The notes: a model not told the origin generated them from the sequence alone. A stretch of DNA of 64,000 nt from Austropuccinia psidii (GCA_023105745.1 JALGQZ010000011.1:21726975-21790974), one strand, 5' to 3'; numbered from the stretch's first letter, positions 11,534 through 23,047 are shown. Translations and numbers: made by a program.

Positions 11534-12856
11534 ATGCATCTTCAACATTCACCTCCTGCAAGACAGACAAGATCTCAGGCCAGAGCTCAAGCTGCTCTAA
11601 ATTCAACTCCAAGGGCTCCTCTTGATGGCACCCCAGAAACTCCTCAACTGGGGGCCAATTTAGACAGAGGACCCATTTTGGAAGGAGCAGCACCATCCAG
11701 GAAGGACGGAAGAGGGCCAAGAAGATTGAGTTCATTTTCAGGAGTAGTTGGTGGATTTCCAGGAGTTTCAAGGACCATTTTCAGAGGTCCTGGGGAAGAT
11801 GGTTAAGAGTAGGAGGAGAATTCTGTGGAAGAGGAAGAGTCTGATAGTACTGAAGGTGTTCCTGCTCCTGTGGGGGAACCTCAAGGTACTGGAGGGCCAA
11901 CTCTAGCCCAGTCTGATCAGTCTGAACCATCCTTATTGGCCATTATGCATCAAATGAATCAGATTATGGAAAATCTTCAAGCAGCTTCATGTTCTGAAGC
12001 ATCAAGACCACCAGCCTTCAAGACTCCATTTATTAAGGCACCAGAATGCTTTGATGGGACTCAACCCTTCAAAGTTAGAAGCTTCATTCAGTCTTGTCAA
12101 TTGATATTTCATAATTATCCGGCAAATTTCTCTCAACACAGAAAGAAAGTTCTCTATGCCACATAATACCTAATTGGCAGGGCTACAAACTGGATTGAGC
12201 CTTATCTTTCCAATCTCACCAATCAAGATCCAAATTACCTTCTCAATTCATGGAAATTATTTTAATCTCAACTCTTAACCTCATTTGGGGACCCAAATGA
12301 AGTCAGAAAAGCTAAAGCAGAACTGGATTCTTTAAGAATAAAAGAAGGTGGGCATGTATCATTATAAATTGCTTATCTTGGAAGTTTGGTCTCAATAATT
12401 GGGAATTGGGGTGAAAGAGCTCTAATCCATCATTTCAGGAAGGGATTGCCATCCAGGAGTTTGGATCAATTGGCCTCCCATCCTTCAAGAATTGACTCTC
12501 TTCAATACTTAATGGAAACTACCCTGGAGCTTGATACCAGGTACCATGAGAGGCAAAATTTAAAGAGTCATCATCAAGAGACAAAGCCAGAAGCCTCAAA
12601 GTCAAATTCTTCTCATCCTCAAAATTCTTCAAGCTCAAGTCAAAAGATGAAGAAGAATTTTCAGAAGAGGGACAAGCCCCATTATTCTTTATTGAATAAA
12701 GATTTAAATTTGATGAATTCTGAAAAAGAAAGAAGAATTAAGAAGGGTTTGTGTACCTATTGTGGTGGGAAGCATAGTCTTGAGTCCTATTATAAAAGGC
12801 CTCAAAACAAGCTTACCCAACCATCACCCAAATTTCCCAGCCAGGGAAAAGCCTGA
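11534..12856 (+). pseudogene. Gy1b gag pseudogene
   Basis: One frame runs from ATG 11534 to TGA 12854-12856 (about 440 codons) and holds the whole protein, with stops at 11804, 11810, 12164, 12263 and 12365. The N-terminus is Pro/Arg/Ala-rich with TRSQARAQA, followed by an acidic stretch and the capsid-like block PECFDGTQPFKVRSF ... HHFRKGLPSRSLDQLASHPS. The C-terminal zinc knuckle is CTYCGGKHSLESYY: Cys, Cys and His are kept but the last Cys is Tyr. Gag forms the particle that carries the RNA. The stops fit single substitutions (for example Glu codons to TAA/TAG at 11804-11812). Pol follows in the -1 frame. Confidence 0.92.
12844..12850 (+). promoter_or_regulatory. Gy1b -1 frameshift heptamer GGGAAAA
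   Basis: Gag reads CAG GGA AAA GCC TGA. G_GGA_AAA has the X_XXY_YYZ form of a -1 slippery site and ends three bases before the gag stop. Slippage gives AGC CTG AGT GAA, entering the open protease frame. No downstream pseudoknot was folded. Confidence 0.55.
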
Positions 12857-13794
12857 GTGAAGATCATGTTGTGTTCAATGGTCTTCACTTTTTTACATCC
12901 AGAGCACAATTGTGCATTCTGAATACTGGTGTCAAAAATTCTCTTAAATTCTTTGTTTTTTCTTCTCTTTCTGATGTTTTTGACAGTATTCTCATTGATT
13001 CTGGTGCTACCAACTCATTTATTGCAAAGCAGTTTGTTTGCAAGTATTCTTTGACTATTTCAGAACCTCCAGAGAAGATTCCCTTTATCATTCTGGACTC
13101 CTCTCAGTCCCCTTCCTTATTTTTGACTTACCATACCAAATATATGGTTGAGCTTCCTTAATTCCCAAGATTTCAATGGGACTTTTTAGTCATTGATACT
13201 CCCAAGCGAGAAGACCTCATATTGGACTTTGACTTTCTTAATCATTTTAATCCATCTATTGATTTGAGAAAAGGTCTTATCACCTTCAATGCTGATCAAG
13301 AGGACTATTATGACCCTTCAAAATCTTTCAGTAATGACTTTTCTTCTGCCAAATCATGTGCAGCTCTGATTGGTGGTCCTAGAACACCGTCATTTCCATC
13401 TTCTGTCCATAGTCCTTCCTTTAATTCCCATCAGTCATTACTATCATTTAGAGATCAAGTCTTCAAAGAGATTCAAGGTGTTGGAGAAGATAATTCTGTA
13501 TCTTCACTTCATCTCTTCTTTGGGAATAGGGACCTTCCTCCTTCATCTTATCATGGCTCCCTGGAGGAGTTGTGGGATGAAGAGGAAGAGCCAGAAGAAA
13601 TAGAAACCATGATGAAGGTTGTTCCTTCTGCTTATCACCAGTATTGGGACATATTCTCTGAGTTTAAAGCAGAGAAACTTCCTCCTCACTGTGCCTTTGA
13701 TCATTATATTGACCTGGAGGGGTCTCTACCTCCAGTTGGGGTGATCTACTCTTTATCAAACCAAGAGTCAGATACACTCAGGGCCTACATTTAA
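12851..13794 (+). pseudogene. Gy1b protease and linker to RT (pol N-terminus)
   Basis: The frame is -1 relative to gag. The pepsin-like retroviral protease is marked by LIDSGATNSFI (12988-13023 region), an intact D-S/T-G active site; it would cut Gag-Pol. The block LILDFDFLNHFNP (around 13216-13254) fits the C-terminal half of the protease. A stop at 13159-13161 breaks it. From 13222 the frame is open for 190 codons to a TAA at 13792 and includes the acidic EEPEEIETMMKVVPSAYHQYWDIF linker that precedes RT in many Gypsy elements. Confidence 0.85.
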
Positions 13795-15123
13795 GAGAAT
13801 GTAGAGAAAGTTTTCATCTGTCCACGCTCCTCTTCAACAGGAGCACCTGTCCTCTTTGTCAAAAAAAAGATGGTGGCCTCCGTTTGGGTGTTTATTACCA
13901 CAAACTCAATGCTGTTAGTAGGAATAATAAGTATCCTGTTCCTCCTATGAATCAGCTTCTTACTGTTTTCAATGATTCTTCTATCTCCTCCAAGACTTAT
14001 TTGTGTGGTTCATATAGCTTTCTCAGAATCAAGCAAGGTGATGAACATTTGACCTGCTTTAGAGCTAAATATGGCAGTTATGCCATTTGGGCTCACCAAT
14101 GCTACTTCCTCTTTTCAAAACCTTGTCAATTATATTTTTTATGATCCTCTTGATATTTATGTTGTGGTTTATTTGGATGAAATTATGGTCTTTTCCAAAT
14201 CTGAAGAAGAACATGTCACTCATGTGTCCACTGTTCTTGCCAGACTCAGAGCCAATAACCTCTTTGCTAAGGCCTCCAAGTGCCTATTTCATGTTTCTAG
14301 TGTAGAGTATTTAGGTTATGTTGTTTCTTCTGAAGGCCTTAAGATGGACCAAGAAAAATTCCAGCAAATTCTCAATTGGTCACCTCCAAGAAACCTCAAG
14401 GCTCTTCAATCATTCCTTGGCTTTGCCAATTTTTACCACCGTTTCATCAAGAATTATTCAACAAAAATTAGTTCACTCACAAGTTTACTCAAGAAAGATT
14501 CACATTTTACCCTCAATGAGGAAGCTCTTAAACAGCTTCATCAACTCAAAGAGGCTTTCACCACTGGTCCAATCCCTTCTCTACCCACCATTGTAGAGAC
14601 TCATGCTTTTGATTATGCCTTGGGTGCTGTACTGAGTCAGGTCTCTGACTCAGGAAAACATCACATTGCATTTGATAGTCACAAGCTTCTTCCAGAAGAG
14701 CTCAACTATGAGATTCATGACAAGGAACTCCTTGGCATAGTCTTGGCTCTTAAGCACTGGAGATCTTTTCTCCTTTCTCTTTCTTCCTACTTTGAAGTTC
14801 TCAGCAATCATTCTTCACTTCAATATTTCAGGACATCAAAGATTCTCACTGGCCGCCAAGCCTGCTGGGCTGAATTTCTCTCTGAATTTCATTTTTCAAT
14901 CACTTACCGCCCTGGCTGCTTGGCTACCCTTCTGGATGCATTGTCACGTCGGAACGACTTTTACCCAGAGAGGGGGGAAGATTTCATCAGCAAGAACCCA
15001 ATGAATTATCAAAAAATAATCAAGCAAGATGAAATTAAAGCCTCAAAATTTGTTGCAGTAAAGGAGGCTTCATTTTCAAATTTGATTGATACAATTGAGA
15101 AGGCATTATGTCAAGATTCTTAA
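13795..15123 (+). pseudogene. Gy1b reverse transcriptase and RNase H
   Basis: The first RT part is read in another frame (13884-14080, YYHKLNAVSRNNKYP and QLLTVFNDSSISS), then the pol frame resumes at 14071 and stays open for 350 codons. The catalytic box reads VVYLDEIMVFSK, so YxDD has become YLDE. The thumb and connection follow (NLFAKASKCLF, GYVVSSEGLKMDQ, QSFLGFANFYHRFIKNYS), then RNase H (FDYALGAVLSQ, NYEIHDKELLGIV, RPGCLATLLDALSRR). A pair of compensating small indels explains the frame excursion. The enzyme is inactive by stops and by the changed active site. Confidence 0.92.
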
Positions 15124-16290
15124 TATATAAGTATTCTTCAGGATTTTGGTAAAGGTGAATCTGTCCAAGATTATTCTCTTGATTCCTCTTCCTAACTTCT
15201 TCTGTTTGAAGATTGGGTGGTGGTTCCAAATTACCCCACAATTCAACTCAGCATACTTCAAAAGAGGAATGATTCTCCTCTAGCTGGAAACCCTGGCTAA
15301 GGGAAGACTCTCAAACTTGTCAAGCGGGATTTTCACTGGTCTGGCATGACTCAATTTATCAAGGATTATGTCTCATCCTGTCAACAGTGCTCAAGAAACA
15401 AGATCATTCATCACAAGAAGTTTGGACTACTCAAACCTCTTCCAACTTTAAATGATCCTTGGATTTGTCTTTCAATGGATTTCATCACTCAATTGCCACT
15501 GTCCATTTCTTTTGACTCAATCCTTGTCCTAGTGGAAAGATTCTCAAAAATGGCAGTTTTTATTCCAACAATGTCTTCAATAACTTCACTTGATTTGGCC
15601 CATTTATTAATCAAGAATATTTTCTCAAAGAATGGCCTTCCTTCAAGCATTTTTAGTGATAGAGGTTCCCTTTTCGTTTCTTCCTTTTGGACCAATCTTT
15701 GTCAGAAGCTCAAGATTTCAAGAGATCTGTCAACTGCTCACCATCCAGAAACTGATGGACGGGCAGAGAGGGTAAATCAGATACAAGAACAGTACCTTTG
15801 GATGTATGTCAGTTATCATCAAGATCAGTAGAACACCTGGCTCCCTCTGGCTGAATTTGCCTACAATAGCTCTGACCACTCTGCAACAAAACAATCACCA
15901 TTTTTCCCTTTTTATGGAAGAGATCCTCAATTTGACTCAGTTCACATTACTCAAGATGTTCCTGCTGGAATTTTATTAACAAAAATCTAATCAGTACAGC
16001 AAGATGTCAAGAGGGAACTTGAAGTTGCCTTAAACAGGTTCAAGAGGTATGCAGATAAAATTAAAGCAAATCCACCTGTTTTCAATCCTGGTGAAATGGT
16101 ATGGCTTTCTTCCAAGAACATCAAATCAACTATACCAACTAAGAAACTGTATGAATGATGGTTGGGTCCTTTTCTAATCTTGAATAAAGTCAGAACTTAT
16201 GCCTACCACCTCAAGCTCCCATCTCAATGGAATTTCATCCACCCAGTCTTCCATATTTCACTCTTAGAACCAGTAAGACATCAAAAATTC
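15124..16290 (+). pseudogene. Gy1b integrase
   Basis: The zinc-binding end is seen at HWSGM ... CQQCSRNK (15330-15400). The catalytic core follows in the open piece 15346-15831 with Asp in LSMDFITQLP, Asp in IFSDRGSLF and Glu in DGRAERVNQ, so the D,D,E triad is present. A TAG at 15829 ends the piece just before NTWLPLAEFAYN. From 16162 the frame reopens with the GPF...HPVFHISLLEPV block typical of the integrase C-terminus (GPY/F module). Confidence 0.9.
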
Positions 16291-16541
16291 CAAATGGGCA
16301 TCAACAGCCTCCTCCTCCAATCATCATTGAAGCAGAAGAGGCATAGGAAGTCTCTCAAATACTGGACTCAAAGCTCAAGAGAGGCAAATTATGGTATTTG
16401 GTGGAATGGAAAGGTTTCAGTCAAGACTCAGAAAGATCCACTTGGGAACCAACTGAAAACCTCAAGAATTATCCTAAAATGGTCAAGGAATTTCATTCTT
16501 TATATCCTGACAAGCCAGGACCCAATTCTTCAAGAGCTTGA
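16291..16541 (+). pseudogene. Gy1b chromodomain
   Basis: After about 16290 the protein continues in another frame. The stretch reads SQILDSKLKRGKLWYLVEWK then GFSQDSERSTWEPTENL, a standard chromodomain (YLVEWKG and STWEP cores), and ends at TGA 16539-16541. Chromodomains at the integrase end define chromoviruses and are thought to steer insertion to marked chromatin. One stop (TAG at the EA-EVSQ boundary) and one shift separate it from the integrase. Confidence 0.85.
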
Positions 16542-17339
16542 TTTTTTATGGTGCTTGGTGGGGAGAGAAACTACCAAAAGTAAGTCCCACTCCTGGTATG
16601 CACCTTTAGAGGTATTATACCCTTTTTTTTTGTAAGCATCACCTTGGAAACTCTGTGGGCACTCTGCAGGTTTTTAACACAGATGTTGGCATGGCTTTCA
16701 ACATCAATTCCCAAAATCATGGCCATTTTCACTTAGGAAAATGAACCATTCATTTTATTGTTTCTTTCCAAGTCTTTCCAATCACAAGTCATTCCTTCAG
16801 CAAAGTTATTTTCTTTGTATGTCACTGGCGGGAGTGATCATTACCAAAAGTAGGTTCCTCTCCTGGTGTGAACTTCCCTGAGGGGTCTACAATCTTGCAA
16901 AACATCACCTTGGCCACTCTGTGAGCACCTAGAATCAAATTTCTCTTTCCAGGTCCTTGGCCAATCTCAAAATCAATTATCAACCTGTGATGAAGATTGG
17001 GACCTCTTCAAGATTCATTTTCCTTCATTTCTTTCTTTTCTTTTCTTTTTTTGTTTTCATTCTTTATTTTTATTTTATTTTCATTCTAAATTTTTGTTTA
17101 TTTCCGTAAAAATAGATACATTAAAAACCATCATTCATTTTCAAAATTGCATCAATCATGAAGCCAATGTCAAAAGAAGATCAAGCAGGTCCCGTGTCAT
17201 TTCAATTTCTTAATATCAGTTTTCAAATTTCTATCTTAATCACTCCTCCTGAATCCCTCTCTCAAAATCTTTTCAATAGCCTCAACAGGCTTCACCTTGT
17301 ATTGGTGCTCAGGAGCTCACCATTTTAAGGTGAGGGTAC
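16542..17339 (+). repeat. Gy1b 3' untranslated part with two diverged direct repeats
   Basis: About 800 bp without an ORF lies between pol and the 3' LTR. It contains two related stretches, about 16556-16670 and 16827-16932, sharing TACCAAAAGTA, CTCCTGGT, CATCACCTTGG and CACTCTGTG in the same order, about 270 bp apart. The region ends GGTGAGGGTAC just before the LTR, the likely polypurine tract. Confidence 0.7.
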
Positions 17340-18821
17340 TGTCACAACCATGGCAATTAACTCTCTTGGACCTCAATATGGCATATCCATGCCATGCTCA
17401 ACATATGGAAATTTGGCAATATCCATAATCATTGGCCAAATTGGCCATTGTCATTCTTTATGGCCTTTATGGACATTTCATCATCTGGGGCCAACCTGGC
17501 CCCTTCACCATTATCAGGCCGTTCCTGGCCTTTCTCTGCTTTTGGGCACTGTTGGGTATTTTCCAGTAAACAGGGAAAATGCATCTCAAAAGCCTGTACT
17601 TGGCTTTTTAAGCTTCAAATACAGTTTTGCGCATTTTTGCTGTATTCAGCTGTATATGCCATTTTCCCATCTATTATGGGAAATATGCGCAAAAGGCCAT
17701 ATCTGGCCTTTGGGGGCTTAATTTCCAGTTTTGCTCATTTTGTGCATTTTTGCGCACTTTGCACAAATACAATTTTAAAGCTGTATAATCTGTATTTAGC
17801 CAAAAATCCAAAAATGGCCAAATCACCCAAAAGACACTTTCTCACCTTTGAAGCCACTCAAACCCAATTATCACTTATATCCTCCTGGCATCACCTCAGA
17901 AGACCTTTGGCCCCTTTCAACCTCCAATAACCAAAAGTGCCATAAATGGTGTTATACACCATTATGCATATTTTTCCACCAGCAATCCAATGGCACCAAA
18001 ATCAAATGGTTATTTCAGCTTATCATCAGGTCATCAAGGCACTTCATCTAGAGGACTCAGCAAGGCTCAAAAAGAAAAGTGTCAATCTCAAAATACCAAT
18101 GAAGCCATCAAGCCATCATTGGTTATTTCTCACTCATGGTATTCCTGCAAGGGAATACTGGCAGTTCATTTTCAAGGGATATTCAAGAGGAAGTTTCAAA
18201 ACAATTTGTCAAGTGTCAGTTCTCCATCAATCCACCTTGGCAAACACATTTATTCAATACAGTCTGGATTCATCAAGACCTGTATTTCATTCATACACTA
18301 TGGAAATTTCCCCATTTGGCAAGGTATACACCTCATCAAGCTGTCAATACAACTTCAAGGATTCAATACAGATCAGCTGTCAGCCTGAAGGAGTCAAGTT
18401 CTCAACGTCCCACATATACCAGCCTCCTTTGACCCTGGGGGGATTTTCCCCAGTTAATTAATATATGTTTATTTTATCTTATCATTTTTGTTAAGTGGAT
18501 ACTGATATTATCAAGTCAGTCATTTAGAACCTTTTCTCTTTTCTTTCTTTTCCTGTCAATGGATATTTGGTGGTAATATCCTTACTAATTCCATTGTTCA
18601 TTTTGGCAGGTTGAAACAGTGATTGAGGACTTATAGCTTGGTTGGCTCTTTGGCCATTTGTCTTCTCATTTCTCTTATTGCATCTCATCTTTGTACTTGC
18701 ATTGTTCTAAGAGAAATTAATTTTTTTTATTTTCTTTATTCTTTTGGAGCCTTCCAAGTGAGTTTCCTGATTGCCGAGTGCCAGGCCACTCTTGTTTTTC
18801 TGTCCAAGAGCCCCTGTGACA
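17340..18821 (+). repeat. Gy1b 3' LTR
   Basis: It begins TGTCACAACCATGG and ends CCCCTGTGACA, 1482 bp, with intact TG..CA ends. AGTTAATTAATATA is at 18451-18464. ORF-like stretches within are LTR sequence. Confidence 0.93.
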
Positions 18822-18826
18822 GCGGA

Positions 18827-19616
18827 TTGATGGAGCATTGACACTTGGAAGTTTTTTTTGGAACTTCCTCTTGAAATTCCTGGAGAATGAACTTCCAGTA
18901 TTCCCTTGGAGGAATACTGTTAATGAGAATATCCAATGACTGCTTGATGGCATCATTGGTATTTGATACTAACACTTTTCTTTGAGACTTGATGAATCCT
19001 CTGGATCATGTGATGCCTTGATGACTTTATGGAATGTTGGAATAACCATCTGATATGGGAACCATTGGATTTCTGGTTAAAAAAGATGCATAATGGTGTA
19101 TAAACTCATTTATGGCACTTTTTGTTATTGAAGGGTGAAATTCACCAAAGGTCTTTGAAAGGATGCCAGGAAGATCATGCATTAGAGTTGGGTTCTGGGT
19201 AGCTTAAGAGTTTTCAAGGTGTTCTTGAGTGTTTTGGCCAAATACAGCTTATACAGTCTTAAAGCTGTATTTTCTCAAAGTGGGAAAGATGCACAAAAAA
19301 TGCACACATCCTTCATTTAAGCCCCAAATGGTCTGATATGGCCATCTGGACATATTCCCAATAATACATGATAAAATGGCATAAATAGGCTAACTGCGCC
19401 AAATGTGCAAATACATATTTAAAGCTTAAAAAGCAAAATACAGTCTTTTGAGCTGTATTTCCCCTGTTGACTGGGAAATACCAAAAAAATTCCCAAAAGC
19501 AGATAATGGCCATAAAAGTCCAAGGAAGATTAAATGGCCAATTTGGCCAAGAATGATGGATATTGCCTTGATATGCTTTATTGAAGTTCAAGAGGATTTT
19601 CTTCATGGCTGTGACA
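18827..19616 (-). repeat. Gy1a 5' LTR, outer part
   Basis: Starting at TTGATGGAGCATTGACAC it is the reverse complement of the first half of the Gy1 LTR and ends CATGGCTGTGACA (inverse of TGTCACAACCATG). Joined to 8736-9334 it makes about 1390 bp of LTR, close to the length of the Gy1b LTRs. Confidence 0.92.
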
Positions 19617-20993
19617 CTGATATCAATTGAAGCTCAGGTGGTTTATTATCATAATATGATTCAATAAATCAATAACCAACTCCTTCTAAGATATTCTGCA
19701 ATATCGCATATCTGGTCACCCAATAGGCAAACTTTTTAACATCTTCTGCATTCTTCATTTTACATTACATTAGTTGCAATTATTACCAGTTATCTTGAAC
19801 ATGTGACTGGGCCAAGAAATAATTACACTTTTTTTCATCATTTAATTTTTGTTTCAAATTACCTTTATATTCAGAAATTATACATTTAGAGATTTAGCAT
19901 TCTGAATAAGTAAGCAATTATTGATTTTATGAGGAGAATTGTTCAGGAATCTAACAGATATTCATATGTCTATAAGGTCTTGAGTCAAAGACAGACCCTG
20001 GAAGTCCCACATGTAATTCTCAAATTAATTTTTTAACATCATATTAAAGCTGGATTGAAGCTTAATAATTATATATAAACCAAAATATCATCTCTCCATC
20101 AATTAATATAACATTTTGTCCTACATATCTATGCTCCCAATCAAAGTAAAACTAAGGAGCATTGGGTTGCATTTAAAATAATTGAATAAATCTTCCATCA
20201 ATAAATGAAATTAACCCTCAAAATAACTCATCTTGAATTACCTATCACATTTCTACCCATTCATTTCCATATTTTGATTTAATATAGCTTTATTTTTTCT
20301 TTATAAGTTCTGATATAATATGTTGTGTATAACATATCACATTTCCTTTTCAAATACCCCAAATCAATCTAATATTACCAATTGAAGAGCCTGTTTCATT
20401 ACTACCAAGATGGAAAAGTTCTTAGTGAGGTTGAAGGCCTCATTTGGTTGGGGAATACCACAGGAAACTTACTTCTAGTCATTATGGCACATCAACAGCT
20501 GTGGGTGTTCCATTGCCACCACCACACTTTTTTGGGCATTTTGAAAAAAAAATCAGGAGAATTTCATTTCTCATTTTGAGAATTATTTCTCAATTCTATT
20601 GATTAAATAGTAATGAAAACCTTTACAAATAGTAATGGTGGCTAAAAACTCATGATGTAAGTTTTTCAAACAGAAGTCTGAGGTTCCTCAGGTACTCACT
20701 GTGAAATTTCATCAGCTACAATATTGTTGAAAAAGAAAGCTTAGTTAGCCTCTTCCAATGATTTGAAATCAGAAATGGAGTCCATTAAAACAATCCTTAC
20801 TTGAATTTAGTTTGATATCAGGCTGATAAAAAAGACCTTCCTCAAATTTTTTACCTCTAGAGGTGAGAAGAAATCGTAACCACAAATATATTCATATTCT
20901 GTGGAATCTGAATTATTATTTTACCCTTTTTTTCACTTAAGGCTCTTTGGATTTCCTTATGAAAAAGACTTAATTTTATCTGGCTAATCATAT
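19617..20993. other. AT-rich DNA, no gene recognised
   Basis: The only ORF-length stretch (20382-20579, plus strand) has no motif I know. Presumably old repeat DNA. Confidence 0.5.
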
Positions 20994-22330
20994 TCAGGGT
21001 TTTTTAGGAGAATTCGGTCTTGGTACTCTGTTTTCATTGAAGACATAATTGAAAAAAGCCCCCAATACCTGCTGAATGATAGTTACTGTGAGTTTCTTGA
21101 GAGGAAATAACTGGCTTTCGACTGGTATACAAATCCAATAATTTATTGATTTAGATGGGAATGAACCTAAAATTAAAGAATTTAAGAAATGAAATTTACC
21201 AGAATTCAATGAATAAATAATTACTCAACTATTAATGTATTTACAAAATTTTAATCATGAACTTAATATTTTTTTTAACTTTAGGTATTAGCATCTTGGA
21301 AAGTTCTTTATAGTATTTCCAGTCCCTTGAAAGCACCAAGATCATAATATTGATTCTATTAAGATAGATATTTAGTGATACAGCTACATTATACGATTTT
21401 CTTTAAAATTTAAGGATTTTTTTTAAGCCTTGAGTTATTTAAGCAATTTTTAAACACAAAAACTTCTTGAGAAATTAACTGAGAGTTCCGTGTCTCTATT
21501 CTACAAATACATAACACTGTCAATGGCTGGCTGGAGCATACTAACCAGAAAATTGCTTGAAGTAAAGTGATTTTGTTTTTCAACTACTGAGATTACTGAA
21601 TGTGGTACTCTTGATGTATCTTTAAAGGGGTTGCAATACATACTAATCCACTTCTTGAAGCCTTCCTCATGTGATTGTGTATGCTTAAACAAAATTTTTC
21701 AATTGAGTATTATCAAAATTTACATAGGGCTGAAAGACCGTGTGATATATCATTTTCACTAGCCCATTTAATGAGCTATTTCCTTCAAAATTAATAATTA
21801 GTTAAATAATTGACCAACATCTTGTTACATTTGACAAGTTGTTCCATTTTTGTATAGGAAATAAATTTATTCTCAATTCGATTAAATGCTTGTAAGAAAT
21901 AAAGGGAATTCTAATTTGTAAGAAGTTTCTAAAGAACTTTAATATTAGCAGTTTTTGCAAGAATAAAAAGAGGGAAACCTACCTGAAAATTGATCATGAC
22001 TGCAGGAGAGTCTGTGACAACTTCCAAAATATTACTAAGGGAAATTTTTTTCCTTTCCAAGAAATCCTTTACTGCTTCACAATGGCTCTCAGTTTCATGG
22101 TGTTTCAGATTGAGGTCTAACACATCTACAAATTTATTGAAATAAAACCCTCATAGTAGTAGAAATGTATATAGTGAATATTGAGAGTTATCTGTCCACC
22201 CATCAATAGAAAATGTAATGTGATTGGGGGATGAAAGTTGGTGAAGAATTATTTCTTAATGCTTCAAATTAAGCAATGTAATAGTTTCTGAGTAGATTTA
22301 ATAATGGGTGGGTGGCTTATTAGGTGACCT
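20994..22330 (-). pseudogene. hAT-family DNA transposase remnant
   Basis: Reading leftwards from about 22280, the translation gives HITFSIDGWTDNSQYSLYTF, a stop, then FVDVLDLNLKHHETES and ISLSNILEVVTDSPAVM. The DGWTD block followed about 50 residues later by VTDSPAVM matches the start of the hAT catalytic domain (DUF659-like), where both Asp are metal ligands. The piece 21501-21692 (NFLVSMLQPAIDSVMYL) fits the later helical part. The piece 20994-21209 is a possible further remnant. No zinc-finger or dimerisation end and no terminal repeats were found. Degenerate and not expressed as a full protein. Confidence 0.65.
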
Positions 22331-22620
22331 TACAAGGGCTTTCTGATAGTCTTGGGAATAGTTATTATTGCGAAACCAGAAGGAAATATTGTATATTATC
22401 ATGGACAATGTAATCAAGAATTTGTATTTAAATGCAACATTAGAAATACATGACAGAATGGGCTATGGACCTTCAAAAGAGGTTTCCAACTAGAAATTGA
22501 AGACATTGATTTTATGTTGATAAATATTTAAAAAATTAAAAAAAATTGAGAAGTAAAAATTATTTCATTGGGTAAAAAAATTTCCTTAGTTATATAACCT
22601 TAAAAATAAACCCTAACTGG

Positions 22621-22733
22621 GTGTGGGTACTCCTACCTTCACACCACAGGCTTACTTTGGGGAAGGGCCCGCAGGGGTGGCATGCCAGGGGGTGTGCTCA
22701 GGGCTCCCTGCCCACCAGCCTAAAAGTGCTAAA
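22621..22733. repeat. GC-rich island of about 110 bp
   Basis: Inside DNA that is mostly A and T lies a stretch with runs such as GGAAGGGCCCGCAGGGGTGG and GGGCTCCCTGCCCACCAGCC. It contains the short inverted pair GTGTGG / CCACAC at its left end. It abuts the transposase-like ORF at 22734-23047. It may be the end of a DNA transposon or a small non-autonomous element; nothing proves this. Confidence 0.4.
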
Positions 22734-23047
22734 ATTTCAATATCTTGTTTCTTGAACTTGGCTTTATTTTTGAATACTTCATCACAACTTATACATTTCA
22801 CCAAATCTTTAAATCTGGAATATGATGTTTGACATAATTGTTTGAATTTTGCAGATGGTAAGCTTCTCAAATCACATGCTTGGTAAATATATGGGGGATT
22901 GTGAACTTGAAATTGCTGTTCATATAATTGACCAAGGGTTAAAACTTCCCCTTCAAGTTCTTCATTGGTCTTACCTGTCATGGCATATGCATAATGGGCT
23001 GTGTTTAAATCCAAATGGATTTGTCTTTGCTGTAAGTTCTTTGTCAT
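22734..23047 (-). pseudogene. N-terminal piece of a Harbinger/PIF-like transposase (tentative)
   Basis: The ORF has the order HYAYAMTGKTNEELEGEV, YIYQACDLRSLP, then SRFKDLVKCISCDEVFKNKA. The last block resembles the conserved helical region before the catalytic domain of HARBI1-type transposases (RF..L...I..D.VF.N). After KKQDIEI the similarity ends at the GC-rich island and the DDE domain is absent. The family call rests on this one block. Confidence 0.4.

Larger units (their letters stand above)
9335..18821 (+). mobile_element. Gy1b: complete Ty3/Gypsy chromovirus copy inserted into the 5' LTR of Gy1a
   Basis: The 9.5-kb element has two LTRs (1475 and 1482 bp), leader, gag, pol with chromodomain, a long 3' untranslated part and a short purine-rich stretch before the 3' LTR. 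It lies in the opposite orientation to Gy1a. The outer 5-mers are GTTGA (9330-9334) and GCGGA (18822-18826). The uninterrupted LTR copy (reverse complement near 18230) reads GTGGA there, so each flank differs from the inferred target GTGGA by one base, consistent with a decayed target duplication. Stops in gag and pol make it non-autonomous now. Confidence 0.93.
1..19616 (-). mobile_element. Gy1a: old Ty3/Gypsy (chromovirus) element, minus strand, interrupted by three later insertions
   Basis: Reading the minus strand, the element runs from its 5' LTR (outer edge 19616) through leader, gag, protease, RT/RNase H and integrase, and leaves the window at base 1, so its 3' LTR is not seen. Its own sequence is 1-3616, 5460-5627, 7073-9334 and 18827-19616. 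The interruptions are a solo Gy2 LTR, a solo Gy3 LTR and the whole of Gy1b. Aligning it by eye with Gy1b, gag reads continuously once the inserts are skipped. Its reading frames are broken by many stops and small indels, more than in Gy1b, which fits its being the oldest layer here. No target duplication can be tested because only one end is visible. Confidence 0.9.

Noticed and set aside
17350..18461. Long plus-strand ORFs in the Gy1 LTRs (also 9726-10356)
   Set aside because: They overlap in several frames in both LTRs, with no domain and frame breaks between copies; treated as LTR sequence.
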